Assembly: GCA_028712375.1 (NCBI GenBank)
Contig: JAQTQG010000009.1
Coordinates: 1-47,830 of the forward strand
Direction: 5' to 3'
DNA: 47,830 nucleotides
Origin: Candidatus Omnitrophota bacterium
GTDB lineage: Bacteria; Omnitrophota; Gorgyraeia; Gygaellales; Profunditerraquicolaceae
Position numbers and translations under genes: made by a program. The notes below the pieces were generated by a model, which ran no database searches, had not been told where the DNA came from, and saw nothing but the letters and a program-made list of their open reading frames with translations. This document shows, one piece after another, positions 1 through 11,900 of this stretch. Positions within the stretch are counted from its first letter, which is position 1; each line of letters starts with the position of its first letter.

Positions 1-3000
1 ATGAACCCGGGTGCGATGGTCTGTACTTTTACCCAGCAGACAGGCACCGGTAAAGAACAGGCAAAACTGATAGAGAGATACAGCTTAAAACCTAATTCTG
101 CTACGGCAAGATTAAAGGATGAGGAGGGGTTATCGCAATATCTTTTTGCCAGTGATTTTGACGGTACCTTGCGCGTATACCCGGGGACTGTTCCCAGTAT
201 GCTGCAGGATAGGATCGCCGAATTCCTGGATAAGGGTGGTAGGTTTGCGATAATTACCGGACAGGTTCCTTCCGAACTCTATGAAAAACATTTAGCAAAG
301 ACAAAGATAATCGAACATGTAAAGTATGATGGGCAATTGTATATTTTAGGTGAGATCGGCGGCCTTGTCGGTTATTGTGATCAAGAAGGAAGGTTGGTTA
401 TGGATGAAGCTAATTCATATAAACTCTCCGCAGAGTTAAGGCTGCGAATAAGAGGATTAATTGATAGAAGGTTATTGGAATTAGATATTTTGCAATATGT
501 AGGAACCGAAAAAAATTCCAAGATAAGGATCCTGGAAAATAAATATTCCGCCATTACCGTTATGATCAGGGATAGCGAGCTCAGGGGCTATGCCGAAGAT
601 ATTGCTTTATATTTATCACAAAACCTGAAATCGGATGGGTTGTATGTGGCTAATTCCGGGAATTCATTTATAGATATAAGTTTAACCAGTAAGGGTGCGG
701 CATTGAAGGGTTTTGCACGCCGGTTTGATATTAGTCTGGGTAACGTTTTAATTGCCGGTGACAGCGGTAATGATATAGAGATGCTTAATTTGGTTAATGA
801 AGGAGCGCAAGGTGTTTTTGTGGGTCATGATTTAGCTGTTTTGCCTGTGGATTTAGAGAGTAAATTGGCTAAAGTTGCCAGCCCTGAGGAACTAGCGGAA
901 GCATTATGGCGCCATTATAAGTTAACAAATTCCTTAGCTTTCTGTGGCGCGCTTACTCCGGAAGAAGAAGATGTCAATAAGCGTATGCAAGAAGCAACCA
1001 ATTTGAGATCCGTGGATTGTGCGCTGGTTTTCGATATCGGCCGAACGCTTGTTTCCAAGAAAGAAGAGCTCTACAAAAATTTTGAAATAAGCACAATTAG
1101 GGATGTATTTATAGAACTTATTGAAAAAGGATTTAAAGTTGTTATTAATTCTGGAGAGAATTTCGCGGATGCTTATAAGAGAATAATTCAGTATGTTCCT
1201 CAAGATTTAAGAAGAGAGATTATCGTGTATATCAATGATGGAGCCAGGAAGATAAGGTTCCTTAATAATGCCGAACGCGGAGATGATGCGGTTGAGTATC
1301 TGCGGGCCTATCAAACAGTAATCCTGGAAGAAGATGTAAAATATATTGCAGGCGTGCTGCTTGAAGAAATAATCCGCTTGTACCGGGAAAAAATAGAAGA
1401 AGCCAGAGTGCTCGACCCGCAATTTGATAGTAAACATCAGGATGATTTTCTTAATGCGAATAATGAGCTTAGGGATCCTGAAATAGAGTATCAGGGGAGG
1501 GCTTTTTCAGGTGACGATACAAAAATAGCTATTAAGCATGTCTCATCCCCCCGGGCAGCAAGAAATGCAGGAGAGATAGTCAGGGATATCCGGGCAGAAA
1601 TTATGGCAGAAGTTAATGCTGACCTGGCACGGCGGGGGCTTTCTGCTGATACCGATTTGAGCAGAGGGACCATCATTATAAAAAGACAGGGCATTACTAA
1701 AGCTACGGCCATAAAAGATTTGATTGAAAATGAAGGTGTGCCGGCCAGCAGTATTATTTTCTTTGGCGATGAGTTTGAAGAGGGATTGAATCCTAACGGA
1801 GATAATTCCATATTGGGCATTCCGGAAGTTACCGCCATAGCAGTAAATAGGAGCCAGGATAAAGTGGCTAAAGGCGCTTTAAAGGCCGGCGCAGGTGTTG
1901 AAGCAACCGAACGTATTATCCGGCTTATACTATCCAGCTATGCCCAGTTTGGGCAAAATGGAACAACAGCTATGATTATAGAAAGGGTTGTAAGCGAGCT
2001 TAGGCCAAATTTTATTTTAACGGATGAGAAAACGCTTTCTTTGAACGATGCTGACGGCCGCGATTATCCGGCTTGTATCCTGGAAGCAGCGCAAGCAGAT
2101 GATTTAGACACAAACAAAATTAATAACTATTATCTTCCTGTGCCGGAAGAAGCCCAAAAGAAAGCAGAAGAAGATTATGGCAGGCTTTTTGTTTCTCCTA
2201 CCTTTATGGTAAGTGATTTGCTGGAAGGCCGTTTACCGGAAACGGTTAACCGGAAATTACGCAGACGGATCAAAAGTTCTAATTTTAAAGATTTACTTGC
2301 ATGCGTAATGGATCAAATCTCTCTAGGGCCGGGAAAATCATTAGCGCAGGATGCCGGGATTGTTTTTATAAATACTGTTTTAGCTCGTTCTTGCGTGGCA
2401 GCAGTTAACCTGCGGCAGGCCGTTTCTTTGCTTTATCCGGAAAACACCATTTTTCTTCACACGTATTATTTCGACCTGTCCAGATTTAAACAAGTGGTAA
2501 TTCTATATCATGAATTAAAGAGCCATATTGTAGATAATCAGGTTGAAGAACGCCTGGCCAATGCGGATACCCAAAGTTTTGCTTTAAAATTCGACCGGGT
2601 TTCAATGGAAAAAGAAGAAAAGCTGAGAAAAGAAGTTCTTACAAAATTCCGGGAAGTAGTCCAGGTTAAAGCAATATTGCCAAAGATCGGTTCTCCTCAG
2701 GAAATGAGCCGCTATATTAGGCGGGAAATTATTCCTTATTTACAGCAACGCTGGGATCATGACATCGCGGGTGAGACTTTTGTTTGGAGTCCAGCCCCGG
2801 GTTTTCGGTATAAAACGCAATTTCCTTCAATTTTGCAGTTGATTAATGATGAGGAGATGGAGATAGATATGCGGGCTAATGGCGCTTCCTGGAATGTGTC
2901 GAATGTTTCCATGGTTAATGCCCCGGCATTGTTAGGCACGATCTTTAATGAGATATTGCGTCAGAGCAATCTTTCGAGTAAGAAAGAATTATCTAATCTA

Positions 3001-5781
3001 TATGAAAGGTGTGTAGTAAAAGATGGGGTAATGGGTTTTGTAAAATATGCTAAAGACCTTGCGCGGGCTATCGGGATGTGGAATATGCCTTTTAAAGGAT
3101 TAAGTGAACCGATTCAGAAAGGATTAGTTTTATATCAGGCGGAAGAAATATTAATAATCCTGGCGGATTGGTTTACCGAGCATTATGGATATGATTTCGG
3201 TATGCTGATTTTGGCTTTAGAAAGAGGGATGTCCTCTAAAGAAGGAGAATTTTATTCTGCGGTCTGGAATGAACTAGGCCAATTGCCTCCTACGCTTAAA
3301 GATAGAAAAATAATTCAGGATAATTCTGCGGGAAATTTTGATAACTCCGGGCAAGATCCCAAAACCTACCCTGCCCGTCTCAAAGATTCCGTAGCTGAGC
3401 CAACTATAGAGCAGTTAAATAACCTTAAACTATATTTCGGAAACAATAAATTTATTTTTGTGGATAAAACTATAACTGGTAATGTCGCCGATACCGAAAC
3501 TACCCCCGGTCAAATATCAATATTAAAAGGGCTAGCTTCCCGCGCTCCGCCTTATGGTTTAAATGATTCTTTGTCCTCTTCCTTCCAAATCCTCATTAAC
3601 GACATTATCCGCCACGAAGCAATTGAATTAGAAACCAAATCCCATAAGCTCGCTTGTCAAGCCAGTTATGATTACTTTAAGTCGCATCAGGACGAATTAA
3701 TCCAATTATTAGAAGCAGCTAAACAAACTGGATTAATATTCCTGGAAGCTTATTCTCAGGAGTTAGTTGCGATTAAGTCGGCGGGCAGGCAGCTAGATTA
3801 TGTTTCTGAATTATCCGGATATATTATGAAGTGCGGTTCTTTGGCTTTAGTCCTTGTTAAAGGTGGTATGGACGCGGGTACATATTCCCGGTTGTCGATT
3901 TATTTGAACCGGGGATTCAAGGTCAATACTATCAGCCAAACGGATGAACTTTCTTTCAGGGAAATTTTAGAGCATTGGGGAGATACGGGTATTTCTAAAT
4001 CGCTTGAAAAAATATCTCAGGATCCTCTTTTTTGCGATGATATTGCCGCGGTCAGAGAAATGGTGGCTTCCCGTGATGGGGAAGCGTTCAGCGCCTGGTT
4101 TGAGAAAGCCAAAAGTATTAATCCGGGCAGTTTTGATATAAGGCTGCTGGGCATGGCTAATGATTATCTTCAGGGCGGTGCGCGGCTGATTGTTTTGGAG
4201 CAGGTAGCTTCTCTTAGGAATTTAATATCCATGTATGACCCGGAAGGCCGCGGCCGGAATATACTTAAAGTTATTTTCAGCAAAAATTATGTCAAGATGC
4301 TTACGGCAGAAGCTGTTGATGAGGAAGTGTATGCTTTACTCGAAAAACAGAATTTCCAGGATATTGTTAAGGGAATAATCGGCGCTACGAATATTTACGA
4401 GGCTCATCCCAGAAGTATCCGGCAGGTGCTTTCGACATTTTTGCTTAAGGATGAAGCAGTGATTAATGCTGCTTATCGTAATGGTTTTGATGTTAATGCG
4501 GAAGCCGATAGAAAATGGATTGGGCTTATTTGTAACGGTATTCATGTTCCTTCAAGCGATGAACTGATCCGGGAAATTAATTTGTTTAATCAGGCAGAGC
4601 ATGAAAAACTGCAGCAGGTATTGCTGCCGTATAGGTTATTACCTTGGTCAAATATTTCTTCCTGGAATATCGAGAACAAGCTGTTTGTAGGCAAGGAAAT
4701 TTCCGCCGGCGCCGCTAAAGAGATAGAAAGATTTAAGCTGCTATTGTCTTGCGGGGTAAATTCACGCCTGGATACGGAATCTCTAGAGCACGTTGAGACC
4801 ATAGAAGATTTAATCAGCAACTTGCGGATGGATGAAGATTGGCCGGGAGTTTGCTATGAAGCCTCTTTTAATATATCCAGGATATTAAGAGAAAATGGTT
4901 TTTGTGGGAATTTTGTTACGCGCTGGTGTAATAAAAGGCACGGGTTCGAAAATTACATAATAGTCTCTCTTGCCGGCCGTAAATTTATTATTTCTCTTAC
5001 CCAGGGGGCTTACCTGCTGGACGGGAGAAAGAATCTTGGTATTGTAATGATACCTTTAGAGGTGGTTGAGCAGAATAAGGATATTTTCCCCTGGTTAAGC
5101 AGTTGGCCGGTCAGGTATAGTTATCAATTCGAAAGCGATGGCCGGATTAGCGCATATGTTCTAAAAGATGAAAAATTTTCTACCTATCGGGAGGAAAAAG
5201 GGGTTGATGTTAAAAATATTCTTAGAGAGGGCCCTAATTTTAATAAAGAAACAAGAATAACCATCGAATATAGTTCCGGGGAAGTTGTACAGATGCTGGA
5301 AAAGCCAACCGGTATAGAGATGATTGAGGATACCTCCGAGGATGCGCAAAAAGGCCCGGGTAATTTATCTTTCAGCCAGCCGGATTACTCTACCCTTAAA
5401 GCTCCTACTACAGATGATTTAATGCAGAGGTTTAATTGTGATTTTGGTTATATTGAGAAAGTTATTAAAGGGGCGGAAGAAACCCAGCTGCCTGCAGGTT
5501 TGATCGAGGCGTTGGAAAATAAGGGGTTTGAAAATTTAGTGCGCATGTTGCGCGCTAAGAGAGCGCCTTATATCAGATTGTTTGTGGTAAAGACTCCCGC
5601 GCTTGCCGGGCTCTTTGGTATTCCCCGCTATAAACATGCCGTATTAACCAGGGATACTATTCCTGCATACACTATTCCTGACAAGCAAGGTAACCTTTGT
5701 GTTTACATCACTCGCGATTTTTACGAGTCATTGTTGTCGGATTTCGGGTTATTCGGGTTTGTTCTGGATCATGAACTTTAA
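1..5781 (+). CDS. N-terminal portion of a giant multidomain protein (HAD-like phosphatase, PMM-like HAD, HE-motif modules, transglutaminase-like Cys-His module)
   Basis: 1926-codon ORF. SDFDGTL and IAGDSGND HAD motifs, YHELKSH, GVCYEAS...RHGF. Ends at an in-frame TAA after ...GFVLDHEL, but the same frame stays open to 27912. Base 1 is an ATG, but the upstream context is not visible. Confidence 0.85.
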   Translation: MNPGAMVCTFTQQTGTGKEQAKLIERYSLKPNSATARLKDEEGLSQYLFASDFDGTLRVYPGTVPSMLQDRIAEFLDKGGRFAIITGQVPSELYEKHLAKTKIIEHVKYDGQLYILGEIGGLVGYCDQEGRLVMDEANSYKLSAELRLRIRGLIDRRLLELDILQYVGTEKNSKIRILENKYSAITVMIRDSELRGYAEDIALYLSQNLKSDGLYVANSGNSFIDISLTSKGAALKGFARRFDISLGNVLIAGDSGNDIEMLNLVNEGAQGVFVGHDLAVLPVDLESKLAKVASPEELAEALWRHYKLTNSLAFCGALTPEEEDVNKRMQEATNLRSVDCALVFDIGRTLVSKKEELYKNFEISTIRDVFIELIEKGFKVVINSGENFADAYKRIIQYVPQDLRREIIVYINDGARKIRFLNNAERGDDAVEYLRAYQTVILEEDVKYIAGVLLEEIIRLYREKIEEARVLDPQFDSKHQDDFLNANNELRDPEIEYQGRAFSGDDTKIAIKHVSSPRAARNAGEIVRDIRAEIMAEVNADLARRGLSADTDLSRGTIIIKRQGITKATAIKDLIENEGVPASSIIFFGDEFEEGLNPNGDNSILGIPEVTAIAVNRSQDKVAKGALKAGAGVEATERIIRLILSSYAQFGQNGTTAMIIERVVSELRPNFILTDEKTLSLNDADGRDYPACILEAAQADDLDTNKINNYYLPVPEEAQKKAEEDYGRLFVSPTFMVSDLLEGRLPETVNRKLRRRIKSSNFKDLLACVMDQISLGPGKSLAQDAGIVFINTVLARSCVAAVNLRQAVSLLYPENTIFLHTYYFDLSRFKQVVILYHELKSHIVDNQVEERLANADTQSFALKFDRVSMEKEEKLRKEVLTKFREVVQVKAILPKIGSPQEMSRYIRREIIPYLQQRWDHDIAGETFVWSPAPGFRYKTQFPSILQLINDEEMEIDMRANGASWNVSNVSMVNAPALLGTIFNEILRQSNLSSKKELSNLYERCVVKDGVMGFVKYAKDLARAIGMWNMPFKGLSEPIQKGLVLYQAEEILIILADWFTEHYGYDFGMLILALERGMSSKEGEFYSAVWNELGQLPPTLKDRKIIQDNSAGNFDNSGQDPKTYPARLKDSVAEPTIEQLNNLKLYFGNNKFIFVDKTITGNVADTETTPGQISILKGLASRAPPYGLNDSLSSSFQILINDIIRHEAIELETKSHKLACQASYDYFKSHQDELIQLLEAAKQTGLIFLEAYSQELVAIKSAGRQLDYVSELSGYIMKCGSLALVLVKGGMDAGTYSRLSIYLNRGFKVNTISQTDELSFREILEHWGDTGISKSLEKISQDPLFCDDIAAVREMVASRDGEAFSAWFEKAKSINPGSFDIRLLGMANDYLQGGARLIVLEQVASLRNLISMYDPEGRGRNILKVIFSKNYVKMLTAEAVDEEVYALLEKQNFQDIVKGIIGATNIYEAHPRSIRQVLSTFLLKDEAVINAAYRNGFDVNAEADRKWIGLICNGIHVPSSDELIREINLFNQAEHEKLQQVLLPYRLLPWSNISSWNIENKLFVGKEISAGAAKEIERFKLLLSCGVNSRLDTESLEHVETIEDLISNLRMDEDWPGVCYEASFNISRILRENGFCGNFVTRWCNKRHGFENYIIVSLAGRKFIISLTQGAYLLDGRKNLGIVMIPLEVVEQNKDIFPWLSSWPVRYSYQFESDGRISAYVLKDEKFSTYREEKGVDVKNILREGPNFNKETRITIEYSSGEVVQMLEKPTGIEMIEDTSEDAQKGPGNLSFSQPDYSTLKAPTTDDLMQRFNCDFGYIEKVIKGAEETQLPAGLIEALENKGFENLVRMLRAKRAPYIRLFVVKTPALAGLFGIPRYKHAVLTRDTIPAYTIPDKQGNLCVYITRDFYESLLSDFGLFGFVLDHEL
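145..870 (+). other. HAD-superfamily phosphatase-like domain 1 (Cof/SPP type, motifs intact)
   Basis: SDFDGTL (DxDGT) and LIAGDSGNDIEML motif IV; SKGAALKGF. Confidence 0.8.
1021..1950 (+). other. HAD-like domain 2, phosphomannomutase-like, motif I degenerate
   Basis: LVFDIGRTL in place of DxDGTL; ITKATAIKDLI and IIFFGDEFEEGLNPNGDNSI resemble the PMM-type C-terminal motif. Confidence 0.65.
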
Positions 5782-5928
5782 GAAAAAGGGACTATTCCTC
5801 ACCGTTCGCATAAACAGACTTGGGAAGACAGGGGCTGGCTTGATTTTTTTGTTGATGAAAAAACCGGATTAAATAAATTTGTTAAATTATATATTGACCG
5901 GTTAGTCTTAGAAGGCGATATCGAAGGC

Positions 5929-8900
5929 TTGGATAAATTTAAGCCTTCTGCTCATGAAAAGCGGGAATTGGTTTATAAATATGTGAAATCCAGAAAGAAA
6001 GAAGTGCTGTCTAAAGCCAAGGTATTTTTGACCGTGAAAGGGAATAATGAGGCAATTGACAGGTGCAGGGTTGATTCGGCAGTAGAAGCTAACGGTATTA
6101 ACCTGGAAGTCCGCGCCGGAAAATTCGGTAATGATGAACTGTATGTTTATATAAGCAATCCCCGGTACGTCAAAGGTAAGGAGTGTGTAATTTTCTTCGA
6201 CCAGATTAATGACAGCCGTGAAGTTATAAAATTACTGTTTACCCTGGAATTGCTGGAAGAATGCCACGCGCGTAATATTGTTTGTGTTTTGCCCAAGGAT
6301 GTTAACGGGTGGATAATAGAAGTGTTAAAGCAATTCGCTAATTTAGAATTGGTTACTAAGGCCGATCTTAGCAAGCATGCTTTTAGTTTAATGCAGGTGA
6401 AGAAGGAAATCTGGAAAGATTATAAAATTCCTCCGAAACCTGCTAAAGAAAGTTTTGATGGGGTTCTTTTTATGCCGAATACGGAAATTTTTAAGCAGGC
6501 GGGGATAGTAAATGCTCAGTCTATCGGACTTGATGAAAGCGGCAATGTAATTTTACCGCAGGGACTTGAAAAAAATGGCCATTATCTTTTAGTATGCGCT
6601 ACCGATTCAGCTAACTGGCTGGTAAGATTGTTCAAAGTTTTATTTACGCTTAAAAAATCAGGGATATCCCCGGTATTGTTTTTCACTTATTTTAGTTATA
6701 TGCGCCAACATAAAGCATATAGGGTGAGAAAACACGGAACATTTGCTTTGAGCGCCAACAGCGCCCGCGCTGTTCTTATGGGGTTAAGTGTATTTTCAAG
6801 GCAGATTCGTACATTGAATATCCATTTTTCCAAAGAAATCGGCACGGTAAAGGTCAAAGAACTGTTCCCCGGTTTGGCTAAATCAATCGAAATCTATAAC
6901 TTGAATATTTTTACTGATCTTGCCGGGTATTTCAAGGATAAAAAACGTTTGGTTAACCCGGTTGTGATTGGAGCAGATAAGGGGGCAGCGATATTTTCAG
7001 AGGATGCCGCTAAAAATAACGCTATAGAATACGGCGGGCATATGGATAAAAAAAGAGATCCTTCTAAGCCTGTCCGTTTCCAGGTAACCATGATTATGCC
7101 GCAGATAGATGTGCATAATAAAGATGTGATTTTACTGGATGATATTATCTCTTCCGGGGAAACAATAATCAATGCTGCATTATTATTATTATCGCGCGGC
7201 GCACGCAGGATATTTATTGGATCTGTGTATGGAGAGTTTACTGAAGGCGTCAATATATTTAAAGATAGGGATATGTTGCGTTCAGCGATGAAACAGCTTA
7301 AACTTTCCGGGCAGCTAACCGAAGAACAAGTTAAGGATCTTGAAAAACGAGGAGCTCTTATTGAAGAAGTAGTCTCTACCGATATTATACCTAATCCCTT
7401 TGCTAAGATTAAAGTGGGCGCAATGTTTAATAGGTATAAATTTAATTTAATCAATTTACGTAAATTTATAGCCTATCTATTAGATAATTTTCCTGCCGGG
7501 GTAGATGTGAAACTTTGGCAAAAAAAATTGGCGATGGCCGAAGATTTGTATGCGGCTTTAGGCTTAAAATCTGATGCAGCTCTTGGCGGGTTTAACCGGA
7601 TAACAGAGGAAATCAGCTATTATGGCCGTATTCGTGGTCCCAACGGTGATATCAGTAATGAAAAAATAAAAGGTATCTTCGATAAATTCTTTCCCGCAAA
7701 ATACAGCCAAGCCGAAGTCAGAGATTTAGTCCAAACCATCAAGACCCACGAACAAACCCATAAAGTTAATCCCCAGGAAACAGATGAAAATAAAGTATTT
7801 TTAATTCAAGCAAAAAAAGAAAATCAACGTATACATGCTTTATTGATGCAGGTTTGGCAGCATATTAAGGAATTTGTGAATGCGCAGTTAATTATTACCG
7901 GCCCTGTTCCCGCGTTTGCCGGCCTGCCAAATGGTTTCATTGGCCTGCAAGAAACAAAAACAAGCAATGTATTGTTTATGAGGGTCAATAATAACAACAG
8001 GCGTGTTCCTGCTGTCAATCCGGTAGAGCCAATTCGTAAAACAAAAATAGAAATTAAGGCAGATCCTTTACCGGGTCAAATTAAGCGGGAAAAACATCAG
8101 GAAGATGAAGTAATAATTTCCGCTGACACGCTAGCTGCCAAGCAATGCGGGTTTGTTTCGTATAATAAACACGGAGAATCCGTATATGTAGGCAACCCGG
8201 GTGGATTGTCGCAAAGGCAGCGTGTGGAAATAGCAGAAAGAGAAATATTTACAGTGGTTATTGAAGACTGGGATAAGAAAGAGCAGGATGCCGCAAAAGA
8301 GGTTGACCGTTTATTCTTTAAGTGGGGAATCAGCTATTATCCGGATAATTCTGTAGACAGCTACCCGGTATTATATAATGTTGCGGATAATTGCCAGGTA
8401 GTTTTGCATATGTTCGATAAATTCCTTTCTTGGTCTAACGGGGAATACCTTACAGTATTTTTAAGGGGCGGCTTTTACGGATATTGTATTAAAGATATAT
8501 TCGGGTTGTTGATTACTTTTGCCGTTCTTAAAAGAAATATACCCGTACATATTGTTTTAGTCGAGGAAACCTTAAAGCCTTATATCAACATGCTTCAGGA
8601 AAGAAAGCAATGCCTGGATTTTCTGGATAAATTTCCGGTTAATTCCGTGGTTTTTATCAATGGCGAGCCTGAAAAATGCAATCATCAGCATGCCGGCTAC
8701 AAATTTTCCGTAGCAACCTCAATTTATTCTACTTTGGAAGATTTCGCACAGGCAGGCCGTAAAGCGATTGAAGAATTTGTCCCGGGGTGCCTGGAGAAAG
8801 ATGGTTATAGAAGTATAAGAGTTGCTTTGGCAGGGCAATTAACACAAGCGCAGAATACCTTTATTGAGAATTTGAATGATCTGGAGCTGGGGAGAATTAT

Positions 8901-11900
8901 TTCTGAGGCAATAGATACGACTAATCCTTTAGGGGCGGAAGCGGTGATTAATACGATTAAACATTTCGTTCCTAAAGGTGCGCCGGCTACCTTGTTGCGT
9001 TACATGGCTGCCCACCGAATTTATAAGGATAACCCTAAAAAATCAAAAGAAATGGCCGGCCAAAGGGGAGGGAATGATTCCTTAAGGACGATACAAAGGG
9101 AATTAAGCGTATTGCAGGCAGCGGGTTTAGTGGAAGGCAACGGCCGATCCGGATACTTTTTGTTGGAATGGTTAAAACATATTGATATAGAGGTAATGAT
9201 CCAAGAAAATCCCGTGCTGGATTCACCGGGCGCCGGCAAAGACGATGCGTATTGGATTAAAGAAAGAATTTTAAATAGTAAATTATCGGATAACTCCTGG
9301 ATGAAACTTTTGTACCGCAGATATGGTGAATATGACGGGATAAGAAAAGTACTGATTAAATTTCTGGAGCGCAACCATGCATTTAAAATACAGGCTTTTT
9401 CCGAAATTGACCGTTTATCAAATGAAGAAGTATTGGAAAAGGCTGATCGGTATGTGAATAATTGGCTGTTGGAGCAGCAGGACCAATTTGTTAGCGGCGG
9501 CAATGATTATTATCATTCTATAGAATCTTTGAGCCTCAGGGAGATATTGCTATATCCTACAACCGGGATACTGGATTTATCCCAGCTTTTATTTACTGAT
9601 CCGGTGATTAATTTTCCGTACGGTTTCCCTGCTTTTATCATCGAAAAAATCGGCCAAGAATGCATTTCTAGCAGATTGGCTTCTCTTTATTTAATAATTA
9701 AGGCGGTTTCCATATTGTCTAATGACCCAAGCTTGATGTCGATGCAAGAGCAGGATGTGGATAATTTATTTAATTATCTTAAAGACCGGGCTGATCATTT
9801 TGGGTTTGAAAGAGTGCCGGAAAATATTTTATCTCTTGCGGATATCTTTATAACTTTTGATTTGGCGCGGCAGCAAAGCAGTTTAAAGAATTTGTTTATG
9901 CTTATGAGCAGGCTGCAGAAAGAAGATGCAGGCTGGGAAAAAGTTTTGTTTACGCCGAATTCCGAAGATAATCTTCCGGAAGTGTCGGATGCAACAAAAG
10001 CATATTTTCGTTTTGAAACATCCAAAAATAGATATCCCGCTACTATCCCCGCCTCTGATGCGCCTGACCGGGCGGCTACCCAAGAGGAGATGGGGGTGGT
10101 TGTAACTGCTTTCGGCGGTAAGGATGCCTTAATTGCCCAAGGAGTAACTTTAGATGATACTAATACTATAATCAGCCCTACTTTATCTTCTCCTGCAGAA
10201 GTAAACAACGGTATTCTTTACATTAACCCTAATACCTTAAGAGGCCCTCCGGAACAGCTTAAAGTCATTTTCCAAGGCCATGAGTTAGCTCGCCTGCAAG
10301 GCAAGGTAGTCATTAACTACTCAAATCTTCTCTGCGTAAAAGACATTCCCAAGGATCAATTAGACGGTCAAACCGTGTTCCTAAGCGTAGATTTAAATGT
10401 CGGTAAAACATCTAAAAAGCTGAAATCCGAAAAGCTTACCCGCGTTAAGGCAGTTGTTCAAGATATAAAATACCTAATAAAAAATAAGGCCAGAAAAATT
10501 ATTCTTGTTTCCCATAATGGAGACTGCGCAGACTACTATAAAGGATTAAATCCTGATGAAATAACCGATGGTATGGTTGATCCGGATTACAGTCTGCAAC
10601 CGGTGGCCGAGATTCTCACCGCTATATTGAAAGAGAACTCATTTGAGGAAGAAGTTATTTTTCTCCCCGGCTGTGTAGGGAAAAATATAAAGGATGCGAT
10701 TAAAGAAGCCGAGCGCGGTGTCTTTCTTCTGGAAAATCCACGCTTTTTTGCCGCTGAAACAGCAAAAGATAAGGCTCAGGTAGAGGTATTTGCCAGAGAG
10801 CTGCAGGATGCAATACAGGCAGATATCTATGTTCAAGCAGCAGCAGGGGCACTGCATCGCGGGAGTCAGGCCTCAAGAGGCCCGGTTACTTCATTTATCA
10901 AAGGGCCTAAAGTAGTCGGACTACTGGTAGAAAAAGAACTTCGAGGCCTTTATAATCTGGCAACCGATCCAGCTAAGCCTGTTATTGCTATTATGCAGGG
11001 CGCTAAGCTGGAAGGGAAACTGGAGGTAATCAAGAGTTTAATCACAAATCAGATTACAGACAAGGTAGCAGTTTTAGGTAAGATGGCTATACCTTTTATT
11101 AAGAATGAGCCGATTGCCGAGGAGATAAGGGGATTAGCTCAGAAATATAATGTTGAACTTATTCTGCCTTCTAGAATAATCGCCGCAAGGCTTCCTGAGG
11201 ATACTACAGTAGAGTTATTTATTGATTCCTTGAAGAAAGATCCTAAAAAGACCGTTGAGGCTGGCAGTTTTTCTGTCAATTCCGTTCCCGATGGGTGGTT
11301 AATTTTGGATGTTGATCCTGATGATGCCGCAGATTTAATGCTTTCAGCCTTAAAAGGGGTAAATACTATAATCATAAACGGTACCGCAGGGCTCAATGAG
11401 AACGAGCAGTTCGCCAGAGGTACCAATAAAGTCATGGATGTAGTCGCCCGATATAAGAGAGAGTATCAACAGGCGGTGCTTATTGGTTTAGGGGGGGATG
11501 GTGTATCTGCGGCTAAAACTATGTTAGGGGAAGAGGAAGCTGAGAGATTATTTGAGTTACTTTCGACGATGGGAGGTTCGGCGCTTGATTATCTGACAGG
11601 CAAGGAACTCTCCGCGCTTAATTATATACAGACCGCAGCGAAAACTCTTATATGCGCAGAACAAGAGAATGGCGACAATAATCCTGCTGACCGCTCAGCC
11701 AATGATTACCATTTTAAAACCGTTGAAAATGCCATTACTAGATTCGGTGGCATACATGAGATTTTAAAGAATGAGGTTAAGGATATATATCGGTTTCCTG
11801 TGATACTTATGGGTATCGATACAGCAGCGCAGAGTTTGGACCTTACTCCGAGCGAGGTCGCTAACTTATTGCCTGCCCGCTCCGTGCGTTTTGCTTTAGC

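Noticed and set aside
5779-5781. Genetic-code reassignment of TAA, or a frameshift, as explanation for the split
   Set aside because: TAA, TGA and TAG all terminate other genes here (TAA ends 27912, 33974 and 46824), and both sides of the stop are in the same frame. Efficient programmed readthrough is not suggested by the local TAA-G context, though it is not excluded.
5929-5931. TTG 5929 as a genuine start of an independent second gene
   Set aside because: No convincing SD, coherent coding continues upstream in frame to the TAA, and the nearest in-frame ATG (6391) is inside a domain.
6894-7454. Long antisense ORFs inside the giant gene (e.g. 186 aa at 6894-7454, 170 aa at 18006-18518)
   Set aside because: Their translations are low-complexity shadows of the sense codons, and the sense strand carries recognisable domains throughout.
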